DNA of 52,361 nt from Micromonospora endophytica. GTDB lineage: Bacteria > Actinomycetota > Actinomycetes > Mycobacteriales > Micromonosporaceae. The notes under the pieces are model-generated. The model had not been told where the DNA came from. It searched no databases and worked only from the letters and a program-made list of their open reading frames with translations. The translations under genes were made by a program, and so were the position numbers. Positions within the stretch are counted from its first letter, which is position 1, and each line of letters opens with the position of its first letter. The DNA is taken from assembly GCF_003236305.1 (NCBI RefSeq), contig NZ_POTX01000012.1:1-52361 (forward strand). Reading direction: 5' to 3'. Shown in pieces: positions 17,574-26,592 of this stretch.

Positions 17574-18516
17574 CTGTGGTGGTGGCCGCCGTCAGCCGGG
17601 CGACCAGACCCGTGCCGGGCTCGTAGCGGACCGGGATCGGGTCGCTGAGTTCACCGACGAACTGACCGTCGACGTGGTCGATGAAGCCGATCAGGGACCA
17701 ACCGTCGCCGTCGCGGACCAGCCGCGGGGCGTACAGGTGTGATTGTGCGATCGGCTGGGCGGCGGCCACGTCCCACGGACCTTGCACTGTCGGCGCGGGC
17801 ACCACCCAGAGATCGTGTTCGCCACCGCGGTCGGCGGCGACGGCGTTGGTGCAGAACAGCAGCAGCGGTTGCCCGTCCATCACGGCGACCTGGGGTACCT
17901 CGAGGTGGCCGAAGCCGGCCGGTGCGGACAGCGGCGGGCGGACCGTCCAGTTCAGCAGGTCCGGCGAGGTGGCGTGCCCGATGACGCCCCGCGCGTCGGC
18001 CGGCCCCTGGTTGGCGCGGGCGGTGATCAGCATGTGCCAGCCGTCGCCGTCCGGGTCGGGGAAGACCCACGGATCGCGCCACGCCTGCTCGTACCACATC
18101 TCGCGGTCGAGTAGCTCGTACCAGGTGGGGTCGGCCTCCACGAGGGGGCCGTCGCCGTGCCGGTGCCAGGTGACCAGGTCGTCGGAGACGGCCAGGCCGA
18201 TCCGCTGGACCAGCCCGTCCTCCGCCCGTCCGACGCCGGTGTAGAAGAGGTACCACCGTCCGTCCGGACCGCGTACGGTGCAGCCGGTCCAGGTGGCCAG
18301 GTCGTCCCAGCCGGTGTCGGCCGGCACGAGCGCGTCGGCGACCAGCTGCCAGGAGCGCAGGTCGGTGGAGACGGCATGGCCGATCGAGGCGCGGCGGTGA
18401 CGACGGTGCGGGTCGAGCAGGGCCCGGGAGGCACGCAGGAAGAACACGTGCTGCCGGCCCGTGTCGTCCTGGGCGTACCAGCTGTCCCACACCCAGTGGT
18501 CGGGCAGACGTAACAT
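17566..18516 (-). CDS. Glycoside hydrolase family 32-like beta-fructosidase (intracellular)
   Basis: 316 residues forming a five-bladed beta-propeller. The three acidic residues of clan GH-J can be placed: Asp11 in HWVWDSWY (nucleophile position), Asp148 in WRDPWVF (RDP motif) and Glu206 in HLEVPQV (general acid position). Short for GH32: the usual C-terminal beta-sandwich is missing. No signal peptide, so it works in the cytoplasm on imported fructosides. ATG 18516 is used; a TTG at 18525 is possible. No Shine-Dalgarno is present and the LacI operator lies only 17 nt upstream, so the mRNA leader must be very short. Confidence 0.85.
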   Translation of the reverse strand: MLRLPDHWVWDSWYAQDDTGRQHVFFLRASRALLDPHRRHRRASIGHAVSTDLRSWQLVADALVPADTGWDDLATWTGCTVRGPDGRWYLFYTGVGRAEDGLVQRIGLAVSDDLVTWHRHGDGPLVEADPTWYELLDREMWYEQAWRDPWVFPDPDGDGWHMLITARANQGPADARGVIGHATSPDLLNWTVRPPLSAPAGFGHLEVPQVAVMDGQPLLLFCTNAVAADRGGEHDLWVVPAPTVQGPWDVAAAQPIAQSHLYAPRLVRDGDGWSLIGFIDHVDGQFVGELSDPIPVRYEPGTGLVARLTAATTTGA

Positions 18517-18532
18517 GGCGGGCAAGGTATCA

Positions 18533-18546
18533 CTAAATCGGTTTAG
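18533..18546 (-). promoter_or_regulatory. LacI-type operator before the GH32/kinase operon
   Basis: CTAAATCGGTTTAG, a 14-bp palindrome with CTAAA and TTTAG arms. It matches the core of the operators at 19789-19804 and 47689-47704. It sits between the LacI gene and the GH32 gene and should place the fructosidase and kinase under the LacI repressor. Confidence 0.85.
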
Positions 18547-18565
18547 CGCGCGAGCCCGAGTTTCT

Positions 18566-18585
18566 CTGCACCGGGGCCGGTGCAG
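18566..18585. terminator. Hairpin after the LacI gene
   Basis: CTGCACCGG (18566-18574) and CCGGTGCAG (18577-18585) form a perfect stem right after the LacI stop on the minus strand. No T-run follows, as is usual in this GC range. It would end the LacI transcript before the GH32 operator. Confidence 0.5.
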
Positions 18586-18586
18586 C

Positions 18587-19612
18587 TCAACCGGCGGGGG
18601 CGGTGATCGACCGGCGTCGGCGCAGCGGCATGGGCACCAGCGCGGGGCCCTGGCCCTCGCCGTCCAACAGCAGCTCCACCGCCCGGCGCCCCATCTGCTC
18701 GTGCGGTAGCGCGGCGGTGGTGAGCCCGGGCCGCAGCCAGGACGCGATCGGGTCGTCGTCGAAGGAGATCACCGAGAGGTCGTCCGGAATCGTCAGGCCG
18801 GACTCGCCGAGCGCCTGGTAGGCGCCGAAGGCGAGGCGGTCGTTCATGCAGATGATCGCGCTGGGTCGCTCCGGCCGGCTCAGCAGCGTACGCGTCGCGG
18901 CGTAGCCGTGTTCCGGTCGCCATTCGGGGCAGAAGACCTCGGTCAGCAGGGTGACGCCGGCGGCGGCGAGGGTGTCCCGGATGCCGTCCAGCCGCGCCTC
19001 GGCCGCCAGGGAGATCTCCGGATCGCGTTCCTTCTGCCGGTTACGACCGATCAGCGCGATCCGGTCCCGATGGCCCTGCGCGAGCAGCGCCTCGGCGACC
19101 GTCGCGCCCGCCCCCCGGTCGTCGGGAAGCACGCAGGGCAGCTGCGTCGAGCTGGTGGCGTTGAGCAGCACCACCGGGCCGCCGAGGATCGCCGGCGGCA
19201 CCACCAGCCGGCGGGTCGCCATGGCCGCGTAGATCACGCCGTCGACCTGTCGGTCGAGGATCGCCTCGATCGCGTACTGCTCGAACGCCGCGTCGCCCTG
19301 GGTTTCGGTGATCAGCAGGACATGGTCGCGCTCGCGCGCGGCGTCCAGCGCGCCGCGGATGAGCCCGCCGGCGAACCGGGTGGTGGCGACGATGTCGGAG
19401 ACGAAGGCGATGGTGGCCGTCTTGCGGGTGCGTAGGCTGCGCGCGGCGATGTTGGGTCGGTATCCGAGTTCCTCCGCCGCCGCGAAGACACGTTGGTGCG
19501 CCTCCGCGGACAACCGGGTGCCCTCCCGCCCGTTGAGCACCATCGACGCGGCGGTCTTGGACAGTCCAGCCCGCCTGGCGACATCGGCCAGGGTGGCTCG
19601 ATCGCGGCCCAT
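18587..19612 (-). CDS. LacI family transcriptional regulator of fructoside genes
   Basis: 341 residues. HTH at residues 5-30 (ATLADVARRAGLSKTAASMVLNG) with the hinge-helix segment GYRPNIAARSLRTRKT, then the periplasmic-binding-protein-like effector domain. ATG 19612 is chosen because GGAGGA sits 4 nt upstream; a longer frame extends to 19783 but is not needed. The gene separates GH32 from the CUT1 importer. Its probable operator, (G)CTAAA-N4-TTTAG(C), occurs at 18533, 19789 and 47689, so the regulon covers the fructosidase/kinase, the importer and a distant secreted esterase. The inducer is likely a fructoside or free fructose (inferred). Confidence 0.92.
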   Translation of the reverse strand: MGRDRATLADVARRAGLSKTAASMVLNGREGTRLSAEAHQRVFAAAEELGYRPNIAARSLRTRKTATIAFVSDIVATTRFAGGLIRGALDAARERDHVLLITETQGDAAFEQYAIEAILDRQVDGVIYAAMATRRLVVPPAILGGPVVLLNATSSTQLPCVLPDDRGAGATVAEALLAQGHRDRIALIGRNRQKERDPEISLAAEARLDGIRDTLAAAGVTLLTEVFCPEWRPEHGYAATRTLLSRPERPSAIICMNDRLAFGAYQALGESGLTIPDDLSVISFDDDPIASWLRPGLTTAALPHEQMGRRAVELLLDGEGQGPALVPMPLRRRRSITAPAG

Positions 19613-19757
19613 GAGTCCTCCGATCGCGGCGTCCGTTCGTGCCGCAGTTGCTCCCATCATGATGCGGCGTGCCGTTTGGCTGCTCGTCGGTGGGTGGCCG
19701 GAGGCGGTCGAGTCCGTCTTGTGAACCAGTCGTTTCCGGACCGTTGCCAACTCATCC

Positions 19758-19804
19758 TTGACAGCCCAAGGCATCACGCGCATGCTCTGCTAAATCAGTT
19801 TAGC
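19758..19804 (+). promoter_or_regulatory. Promoter and LacI operator of the sugar importer operon
   Basis: TTGACA (19758-19763), spacer 17, CATGCT (19781-19786), then the operator GCTAAATCAGTTTAGC (19789-19804) over the expected transcription start. The segment 19782-19807 is identical (26 bp) to the reverse complement of 47686-47711, which also has TTGACA at the same place. The rest of the LacI to binding-protein gap (19805-19973) shows no gene. Confidence 0.8.
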
Positions 19805-19973
19805 GACGAGGTTCAGCCGCCGGCGGAAGGCATGATCCGCCGAAATCTTCATTGGGCACCGCGAGCCGGCGTCGGCGCGCGTCGCCCCACCGTACCGGGC
19901 ACCGACCGGCACCGTGGGACGTCGCACCGACCGTCGACAAGCGCGGCCCGCGAACTAGTCAAGGAGCATTGAG

Positions 19974-21335
19974 GTGCTGGAGTTCTCGACCAGATTCAGC
20001 CGCCGCCGGCTGGCGCTGCTGGTGCCACTGCTGACCGCCGGCCTGACCATCACCGCGTGCAGCGCCCCCGGCTCCGAGCCGACCACGTCGGAGGACTCCG
20101 ACACCGCGGTCAGCACGGAACTGGGAACCGACCCGATCACCCTGGAGATGTACGCCGAGACCGGCTTCCCGCTGGCCAAGGCGCTCGCCGACGAGTTCAC
20201 CAAGCAGCACCCGAACGTCAAGTTCAACGTCCGCGAGGACCAGTTCACCGTCATCGTGGAGAACGCGCCCCGGGTGCTCGCCTCGGACAACGCGCCCGAC
20301 ATCATCCGGCTGCCCACCATGGTCGACCTGGTCAAGGACGGGCTGCTGAAGAACCTCGACCCGTACTTCGACGCGTACGGCTGGGACAAGTTCCCCGCCT
20401 CGTCGCTGGTACAGCTGCGGCTCGCCGACGGTGGTGCCGAGCGGGGCAGCGGTGCCCTGTACGGCATGGGGCTCGGCTACAGCGTCACCGGCGTGTTCTA
20501 CAACAAGAAGCAGGCCGAGCAGATCGGCATGACCCAGCCGCCGGCCACCATCGCCGAGTTCGAGGACCTGCTGGCCAAGGCCAAGTCGGCGAACCTGCTG
20601 CCGATCATGCAGTTCAACAAGAACACCGCAGGCATCAACTTCCCGTACCAGGCGCTGCAGAACCAGTTCGGTGACCCCAGCCAGATCGCCGACTGGATCT
20701 TCCAGAAGCCCGGTGCCACCTTCGACACCCCCGCCTCGCTCAAGGCCGCCCAGGCCATCGAGAAGTGGGCCAAGGCCGGTTACTTCCCCAAGGACGCCAA
20801 CGCCATCGACTACACGGCGATGATGGGCGAGTTCCAGAAGGGCAACGGCCTGTTCATGTTCAACGGCGACTGGGAGTCGGCGAACCTGGACAAGAACATG
20901 GCGGGCGAGGTCGGGTTCTTCCTCTTCCCGGGTGAGACCGCCGAGGCCAAGAACGTGGCGATGTCCGCGCCGAACACCTTCGGCGTCGGTGCCCGGGCGA
21001 AGAACCCCGACGCCGCGGCCTACTTCCTCAACTGGTTGCACACCAACGACAAGGCCCGGGAGATCTCGGTGAACGTCGGCGGCTCGCACCCGGGCGGTCC
21101 GAGCGACCTGGCCCTGCCGCCGGTGGGTGAGGGCACCGTCCTGGCCGAGACCCTCGCCGCGTCGCAGCAGCTCGGTGCCGACAACGGCGCTGTCGACTTC
21201 ACCGCGAACGCGACCGGCGGCATCTTCGCCGCGGCCATCACCCCCGAGATGCAGAAGCTGATCGCCGGCCAGCAGACCCCCGAGGGGTACGTGAAGGCGG
21301 TCCAGGCCGAGTACGAGAAGGAACTCAACCGATGA
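19974..21335 (+). CDS. Sugar ABC transporter substrate-binding lipoprotein (CUT1)
   Basis: 453 residues. Signal peptide with arginines at 9-12 and lipobox TITAC (Cys29), then an acidic linker, then the CUT1 family 1 binding-protein fold (LADEFTKQHPNVKFNV, VLASDNAPDIIRLP, GALYGMGLGYSVTGVFYNKKQAEQIG, GDWESANL). The ligand is an oligosaccharide; neighbours indicate a fructoside. GTG 19974 has AAGGAG at 19961-19966. Stop overlaps the first permease gene by 4 nt. Confidence 0.9.
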   Translation: MLEFSTRFSRRRLALLVPLLTAGLTITACSAPGSEPTTSEDSDTAVSTELGTDPITLEMYAETGFPLAKALADEFTKQHPNVKFNVREDQFTVIVENAPRVLASDNAPDIIRLPTMVDLVKDGLLKNLDPYFDAYGWDKFPASSLVQLRLADGGAERGSGALYGMGLGYSVTGVFYNKKQAEQIGMTQPPATIAEFEDLLAKAKSANLLPIMQFNKNTAGINFPYQALQNQFGDPSQIADWIFQKPGATFDTPASLKAAQAIEKWAKAGYFPKDANAIDYTAMMGEFQKGNGLFMFNGDWESANLDKNMAGEVGFFLFPGETAEAKNVAMSAPNTFGVGARAKNPDAAAYFLNWLHTNDKAREISVNVGGSHPGGPSDLALPPVGEGTVLAETLAASQQLGADNGAVDFTANATGGIFAAAITPEMQKLIAGQQTPEGYVKAVQAEYEKELNR

Positions 21336-22297
21336 CGTCTGCCCTCGGCAGCGCCCCCGCCGGATCGGGCATCGCGTCCCGGCCCGGCGGGGGCAACCCC
21401 GCGCGGCCGCACCGCAAGCGGCGGTGGAGTCGTACGGCGCAGTGGGTCGGCTGGATCTGGGTGCTACCCGCCCTGCTCATGTACGGGTTCTTCGTGCTGC
21501 GCCCGCTCGTGCTGACGGTGCAGTATTCGCTGTACCAGTGGAACGGCATCGGCGCGGCCACCTTCGTGGGGCTGGAGAACTACCTGACCGTCTTCACCGA
21601 CCGCGACCTGCTGAAGATCATTACGAACGCCTTCGTGCTGATCATCTTCTTCAGTTTCATCCCGGTCGCGCTCGGCCTGCTGGTGGCCAGCCTGGTCCGG
21701 CGGATCACAGGCGGCCCGGCCGGCACCGTGGTGCGTACCGTGCTCTTCCTGCCCCAGGTGATCCCGCTGGTGGCAGCCGGTATCGCCTGGAGCTGGATGC
21801 TCTCCAGCAGTGGTCTGATCAACCAGGCGCTGCGGGCCGTCGGTCTGGACGGGCTCACCAAGTCCTGGCTCGGTGAGTTCAGCACCGCGTTGCCGGCGGT
21901 CGGTGTGATCGGCACCTGGGTCATGCTCGGCCTCTGCACGATCCTGCTGGTCACCGGCATGAGCAAGATCGATCCGTCGCTCTACGAGGCGGCCCGGATG
22001 GACGGCGCCGGTCCGATCCGCGAGTTCTTCGCGGTCACCCTGCCCAGCCTGCGTCAGGAGATCGGTGTCTGTCTCACCGTTACCGTCATCGCGGCCCTGG
22101 CCAGCTTCGACATCGTCTACATCTCCACCAGCGGTGGTCCGGGCATCCAGACCACCGTGCCGGGCCTGGAGATCTACCGGCTCGCCTTCTCCCAGCGGCA
22201 GGTCGGTCTCGCCTCGGCCCTGGGTGTGGTGCTGATGCTGCTGGTCCTGCTCTGCGTGCTGCCGATCCAGCGGCTGACCCGAGGAGAGAAGGCGTGA
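21332..22297 (+). CDS. Sugar ABC transporter permease (MalF type)
   Basis: 321 residues. A basic N-terminal tail of about 35 residues precedes six membrane helices; the WVGWIWVLPALLMYGFFVLRPLVLTVQYSLYQWNG opening is typical of CUT1 permeases. The EAA loop is YEAARMDGAGPIREFFAVTLPSLR. Overlaps both neighbours (ATGA junctions), so it is translationally coupled. It partners the next gene. No ATPase is encoded in the operon, so a shared MsiK-type ATPase elsewhere is expected. Confidence 0.92.
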   Translation: MTSALGSAPAGSGIASRPGGGNPARPHRKRRWSRTAQWVGWIWVLPALLMYGFFVLRPLVLTVQYSLYQWNGIGAATFVGLENYLTVFTDRDLLKIITNAFVLIIFFSFIPVALGLLVASLVRRITGGPAGTVVRTVLFLPQVIPLVAAGIAWSWMLSSSGLINQALRAVGLDGLTKSWLGEFSTALPAVGVIGTWVMLGLCTILLVTGMSKIDPSLYEAARMDGAGPIREFFAVTLPSLRQEIGVCLTVTVIAALASFDIVYISTSGGPGIQTTVPGLEIYRLAFSQRQVGLASALGVVLMLLVLLCVLPIQRLTRGEKA

Positions 22298-23121
22298 ACC
22301 TGACCAGTCGCAGCGAACGGCTGACCGGACGGATCTTCCTGATCGCGCTCGTCGTGGTCACCCTGCTGCCGTTCCTGAGCATGCTCTCGGCGGCGCTGCA
22401 ACCGCGCGGCACCGTACCCACCGGTCTGGCCTGGCCGTCGGATCCACAGTGGAGCAACTTCGCCGACGCGTTCACCGCGGCGAACATGGGTGCCCTGCTC
22501 AAGTCGAGCATGCTCATCGTCGCCGGGGTGGTGCCGATCGGCGTACTCATCGCCACCATGGCCGGCTTCGGGCTCGGCCACCTGCGGGTGCCCGGCGGAC
22601 ACATCGCCTTCGGGCTGCTGCTGCTCGGCCTGACCCTGCCCTTCGAGGCGGTGGTCACCCCGCTGTACTACCAGATGCGCGACCTCGGCCTGCTCAACAC
22701 CAGGTGGGCCATCATCCTGCCGCTGATCGGCCTCTACATGCCGTTCGCGGTGTTCTGGATGCGGGCCCACTTCACCAACGTGCCGCGCGAGTTGTCCGAG
22801 GCGGCCCGGGTCGACGGCAGCAACACCTGGCAGCTGTTCTGGCGGGTGCACGTGCCACTGGCCCGCCCGGCTATCGCTTCGCTGACCATCCTGCTGTTCC
22901 TCTGGACCTGGAACCAGTTCCTGCTCGCCATCGTGATGGTCGACGACGCCACCAAACGGACGATGGCTGGTGCACTGGGCGCGTTCCAGGGACAGTGGGG
23001 CACGGATCTGGTGCTGCTCTGCGCCGGATCGCTGCTCATCCTCACCCCGACCCTTATCGTGTTCCTGATCTTCCAGCGCCAGTTCATCAAGGCCCTGCTC
23101 CAAGGCTCCGTGAAGGGATAG
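22294..23121 (+). CDS. Sugar ABC transporter permease (MalG type)
   Basis: 275 residues, six membrane helices, EAA loop SEAARVDGSNTWQLFWRVHVPLARPAI. The N-terminal segment LLPFLSMLSAAL fits the MalG-type fold. GTG 22294 overlaps the previous stop by 4 nt. Second half of the channel for the sugar importer. Confidence 0.92.
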   Translation: MNLTSRSERLTGRIFLIALVVVTLLPFLSMLSAALQPRGTVPTGLAWPSDPQWSNFADAFTAANMGALLKSSMLIVAGVVPIGVLIATMAGFGLGHLRVPGGHIAFGLLLLGLTLPFEAVVTPLYYQMRDLGLLNTRWAIILPLIGLYMPFAVFWMRAHFTNVPRELSEAARVDGSNTWQLFWRVHVPLARPAIASLTILLFLWTWNQFLLAIVMVDDATKRTMAGALGAFQGQWGTDLVLLCAGSLLILTPTLIVFLIFQRQFIKALLQGSVKG

Positions 23122-23125
23122 CGAG

Positions 23126-24274
23126 TTGACCGACCCGCAGATCCACGGTGACGTCGACGAAGGCTTCGGCCCGGTCGCCGACGTGTTCCGGGACAACTTC
23201 GCCCACCGGGGGGAGGTGGGCGCCGCGGTCGCCGTCTACCGGCACGGCCGCAAGGTCGTCGACCTGTACGGCGGCCTGGCCGACTCCCGCACCGGCCGTC
23301 CCTGGACCGCCGAGACGCCCGCCGTCGTCTTCTCCGTCACCAAGGGGATCATGGCGATCTGCACCTACCTGCTGGTGCAGGAGGGCCGACTCGACCTGGA
23401 CGCCCCGGTCGTCCGCTACTGGCCGGAGTTCGGCGCGCACGGCAAGGCGGAGATCCCGGTCCGCTGGCTGCTCACCCACCAGTCCGGCCTACCCACTCTG
23501 GACAGGTCGTTCACCCGCGAGGAAGTGCTCGCCTGGGATCCGGTGATCGCGGCGATCGAGGCGCAGACCCCGCTGTGGCAGCCCGGCACCGCCCACAGCT
23601 ACCACCCGATCACCTACGGCTGGCTGGTCGGCGAGGTGATCCGGCGGATCACCGGTGAGCTGCCCGGGGTGTTCCTCGCCCGCAGCCTCGGCGAGCCACT
23701 CGGGCTGCGTACCTGGCTCGGTCTGCCGGCCGCCGAACGCGACACGGTCGCCTGGATGCTGGCACCGATCGATGGTCCCGGTGCGCCGATCCACCCGGTC
23801 GCCGAACAGGGGATCACCATGGGCGGGGCGTTCGCCTTCCCCGCCGACAAGTTCGGTCTGGTCAGCTTCAACGACCCGGCCATCCAGGCCGCCCAGATCC
23901 CGGGTGCGGGGGCGGTCAGCACCGCCGAGAGCCTGGCCCGCCTCTACGCCGCCTGCGTCTGCGAGGTCGGCGGGACACGGCTGCTCACCACGGCCTCCGT
24001 CGACGACGCGATCACCGTCCGGGCCGCCGGCCAGCAGGTGTACGGGGACCCCGACGGCGGACACCGCTGGGGCACCGGATTCCTCGTGCACTCGGTGCCG
24101 CGCCCGATGCTCGGTCCCCGCAGCTTCGGTCACGACGGTGCGGGCGGCCACCTCGCCTTCGCCGACGACACCCACCAGGTGGGCTTCGGCTACGTGGTCA
24201 ACCAGATGGGCGGTGCCGACGACGTACGCGCCAACCTGCTCAGCGCGGCGGTCCGCGACTGCCTGGCGGGATAG
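23126..24274 (+). CDS. Serine hydrolase, beta-lactamase fold (family VIII esterase-like)
   Basis: 382 residues. The S-x-x-K motif is Ser70-Val-Thr-Lys73 in VVFSVTKG. The second motif lies in HSYHPITYGWLVGEVIRRITGE (about residues 153-175), and a C-terminal FGHDGAGGH stands in for the KTG box, as in family VIII carboxylesterases. No signal peptide, so it is cytoplasmic. The TTG start at 23126 is supported by AAGGGA 8 nt upstream and the 4-nt distance to the permease stop. Its place at the end of the importer operon suggests it removes acyl groups from the imported sugar; this is inference. Confidence 0.85.
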   Translation: MTDPQIHGDVDEGFGPVADVFRDNFAHRGEVGAAVAVYRHGRKVVDLYGGLADSRTGRPWTAETPAVVFSVTKGIMAICTYLLVQEGRLDLDAPVVRYWPEFGAHGKAEIPVRWLLTHQSGLPTLDRSFTREEVLAWDPVIAAIEAQTPLWQPGTAHSYHPITYGWLVGEVIRRITGELPGVFLARSLGEPLGLRTWLGLPAAERDTVAWMLAPIDGPGAPIHPVAEQGITMGGAFAFPADKFGLVSFNDPAIQAAQIPGAGAVSTAESLARLYAACVCEVGGTRLLTTASVDDAITVRAAGQQVYGDPDGGHRWGTGFLVHSVPRPMLGPRSFGHDGAGGHLAFADDTHQVGFGYVVNQMGGADDVRANLLSAAVRDCLAG

Positions 24275-24466
24275 CGCGGCGAGGCAGGTCAGACGGGGGG
24301 TGGACCGGCGGATCGGAGGCCGGTCCGCCGGTCCGCTCCGGTGGTGACGCGTGGCGACGACCCGGTCGCTTCCCGCGTCGGCCGATGCCGGCCTTGTAGT
24401 ATGGCGCCATCGGACGTCACACGGCGCTCTGCGCGTGCGGTCGGTGGTCGGCGGTGGAGGGGCTGC

Positions 24467-24943
24467 GTGGGACCAGAAGACCTGAAGCTGGACGTTTCTG
24501 AAGACCTGTCGCTGAACTGCCTGTTCTGCCGACAGGACGACGCGCGACTCAACCAGATCTCGCATCGCAACGCGACCTGCTTCGCCCGGCTGGACAACTT
24601 CCCCGCCTCCGAGGGACACACCGAGATCGTTCCGAAGCGCCACGTCGAGTCGTTCTTCGACCTCACGCCCGAAGAGCTTCAGGACGCCTTCGCGCTGATC
24701 CTGGCCGTGCGCACCGACCTGACTCGACGGCTGCGGCCGGAGGGCTGGACCATCGGGGTCAACGAGGGGCGCGCGGCCGGCCGGAGCATCGACCACCTGC
24801 ACATCCACGTGATTCCGCGCCGGTTCGGCGATGTCGAGAATCCGGCGGGCGGCATCCGGCAGATCCTGCCCAACTGTGACCCGGAAACCTGGCGGGCCGC
24901 GACGACCCAGGCCCTGCAGAAGGGATCCGGGGTGCTGCGCTGA
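24467..24943 (+). CDS. HIT family nucleotide hydrolase/transferase 1
   Basis: 158 residues of the histidine-triad superfamily. The triad H110-L-H112-I-H114-V-I-P is intact; Cys18 and Cys21 near the N-terminus (NCLFC) are a usual HIT zinc or structural pair. GHTEIVPKRHVESFFDLTPEE is the family strand-helix. HIT proteins cleave or transfer nucleotidyl groups from phosphoramidates, dinucleotides or sugar nucleotides. GTG 24467 is chosen because GGAGGGG lies 5 nt upstream and the family N-terminus follows; longer frames begin in low-complexity sequence. It converges on the membrane protein gene with a 5-nt gap. The 24275-24466 gap holds no other gene; TAGTAT at 24397-24402 may be its -10. Confidence 0.88.
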   Translation: MGPEDLKLDVSEDLSLNCLFCRQDDARLNQISHRNATCFARLDNFPASEGHTEIVPKRHVESFFDLTPEELQDAFALILAVRTDLTRRLRPEGWTIGVNEGRAAGRSIDHLHIHVIPRRFGDVENPAGGIRQILPNCDPETWRAATTQALQKGSGVLR

Positions 24944-24948
24944 GGCGC

Positions 24949-25713
24949 TCAGACGTGCAGGAGACCGTCGTCGCCGAGCAGCATGCACAGCGAGTTGAGT
25001 TCGTGCCAGAGTTCGTCGTTGGCGAGAGTGGCGAATCCGGAACTGGCATCGACGCTGACGCAGCCGATGAACTCGCCACGCCCGTTGCGGATGGGGCTGG
25101 CGAAGACGGCGCCGCGGTGCCGCACCCGGGCAAACTCCGGCCAGGCGAGATTCATGACCGCGTCGGCACCCTCAGCCGTGGCGTACTCGTCGTAATCGAC
25201 GTGCGTGGTCAACTTTCCGGCGAGCCGCTCGACGTCGACGGCCACCTCCTCGTTGCGTTTCCAGCAGAGGCCGACGACACCGACACCCCGCCCGGGCTCG
25301 AAGGTTCTCGTCGCCGGTGTGCTGCCCAGCCGGTACGTGGCGATGCGGATCAAGCGGCGCCGTGGCCGGCGCAGCGACCAGGTGACCCGCCAGACGTGCA
25401 GGCCGAGGTCGGACGCGGAAGGTTTGGGGTCGACCCGCGAGGCGATCGCGAGCAGCCGTCCGAAGTGATTGAGGATCTGGTGACGAACGGCGGTGCGCCG
25501 GGCCATCTGGGACCGTTCTGACCAGATCTGGGCTGGTGTGAGCGCGCCGAAGGCTGCGATGACCGTTACCAGAATGGCGATCAGATAACCACGGCCACCC
25601 ACGAGATCGTTCCAGAACGAGGCCGAGGGTACGGCGTACTGCTGTGCGACCAGGACACAGGTCGCGGTCAGCATAATCGCGCGATCGACGATCTTTGCGG
25701 TAAGGGGCCGCAT
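24949..25713 (-). CDS. Two-helix membrane protein with a C-terminal GAF-like domain
   Basis: 254 residues. Two membrane helices lie at about residues 10-26 and 41-60. A charged linker follows. From about residue 90 to the end the pattern, especially FASPIRNGRGEFIGCVSVDASSGF, is that of a GAF-type ligand-binding domain. No catalytic or DNA-binding domain is attached, so it would be a membrane sensor or effector with a cytoplasmic small-molecule domain. It is inserted between two HIT genes on the opposite strand. Its minus-strand start region has TTGACT about 30 nt before the ATG. The GAF assignment rests on pattern only. Confidence 0.6.
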   Translation of the reverse strand: MRPLTAKIVDRAIMLTATCVLVAQQYAVPSASFWNDLVGGRGYLIAILVTVIAAFGALTPAQIWSERSQMARRTAVRHQILNHFGRLLAIASRVDPKPSASDLGLHVWRVTWSLRRPRRRLIRIATYRLGSTPATRTFEPGRGVGVVGLCWKRNEEVAVDVERLAGKLTTHVDYDEYATAEGADAVMNLAWPEFARVRHRGAVFASPIRNGRGEFIGCVSVDASSGFATLANDELWHELNSLCMLLGDDGLLHV

Positions 25714-25826
25714 GGGTAAATGCTAAGTCGTATCGGCAAGTCAAGATTGCGGCCGGATGCAATTTCCACGTAAAGCACGGTGCTACCGTGTATTCGTACG
25801 CTTCACTTTCTGCGGTGGAGGCAGGC

Positions 25827-26528
25827 GTGGGTGCGACGCCACTGTGTAACGGTGCCGAACTCTGTGACGAACTGCGTTCTGGTGACGTCAACAGCTTCAC
25901 CGCGACCTACCGGGGGGATCCGGCCAGCCGAGAGATCGCGTCCATGTCGGGCTTTCGGCTCATCGCGGACCCGTCACCGTTGACCGTGGGTCACCTGCTG
26001 CTGCTGCCGGAACGGCACTACCTGAGCTTCGGTCATCTCGACGCCGCGCGGTCCGACCTCGTCCGCTCCGCGCTGTGTCTCCTGCGACCGCTGTACGTCG
26101 CGACCTTCGGACAGATGACCATCCTGGAGCACGGATCTTCTTCGACGATCCCGTCGGCGTGTATCACCCATGCCCACTGGCACGTTCTCCCCATCGACGG
26201 AGCGCGCCTGGTCGATGTGATCGCGCGCGATGGACTGGTGGCTGTCCCGCTGCCCGACTTCACGGCCCTGCGGCAATTCGCGGCAGCCGACCGACCTTAC
26301 TACTACTGTTGTTATGGCGACAGCAGCCATGTCGCATTCGATGCCCAGCGCCGCGTCCGCGCCCAGTATCTTCGCTCCGCGGTGGGCGCCATGCTCGGCA
26401 TTCCTGATCCGGAGTGGGACTGGTCGCTGGTGATCCGCAAAAACCTCCTCCGGGCGACGATGGTCGCCACGCAGGGCTGGCGCGAGCGGCTCGCGAAGGT
26501 CCCGACGGCGCCAGCCGTGCGCGCGTGA
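25827..26528 (+). CDS. HIT-like protein 2 (divergent, extended)
   Basis: 233 residues from GTG 25827, which has GTGGAGG immediately upstream; GTG 25788 would add 13 residues. A histidine triad is visible as H-A-H-W-H (about residues 115-119) in SACITHAHWHVLP, preceded by the usual LTVGHLLLLPERHYLSFGHL strand-helix. The 110-residue C-terminal part (PYYYCCYGDSSHVAF, then YLRSAVGAMLGIPDPEWDW) is longer than in canonical HIT proteins and recalls GalT/Ap4A-phosphorylase-like members. The substrate is unknown. It leads the group of kinase, ThiL-like and methyltransferase genes. Confidence 0.75.
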   Translation: MGATPLCNGAELCDELRSGDVNSFTATYRGDPASREIASMSGFRLIADPSPLTVGHLLLLPERHYLSFGHLDAARSDLVRSALCLLRPLYVATFGQMTILEHGSSSTIPSACITHAHWHVLPIDGARLVDVIARDGLVAVPLPDFTALRQFAAADRPYYYCCYGDSSHVAFDAQRRVRAQYLRSAVGAMLGIPDPEWDWSLVIRKNLLRATMVATQGWRERLAKVPTAPAVRA

Positions 26529-26592
26529 CCGGGCGCGTTGGTGCCGGTGGCATACATTGATGCATCTCAGCGTCCGGCAGAAGGACTCTCTC

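Noticed and set aside
24412..24422. CCATCGGACGT near the HIT 1 promoter resembling the fucose operator
   Set aside because: One base off the palindrome and in an unrelated context; expected by chance at this GC content.
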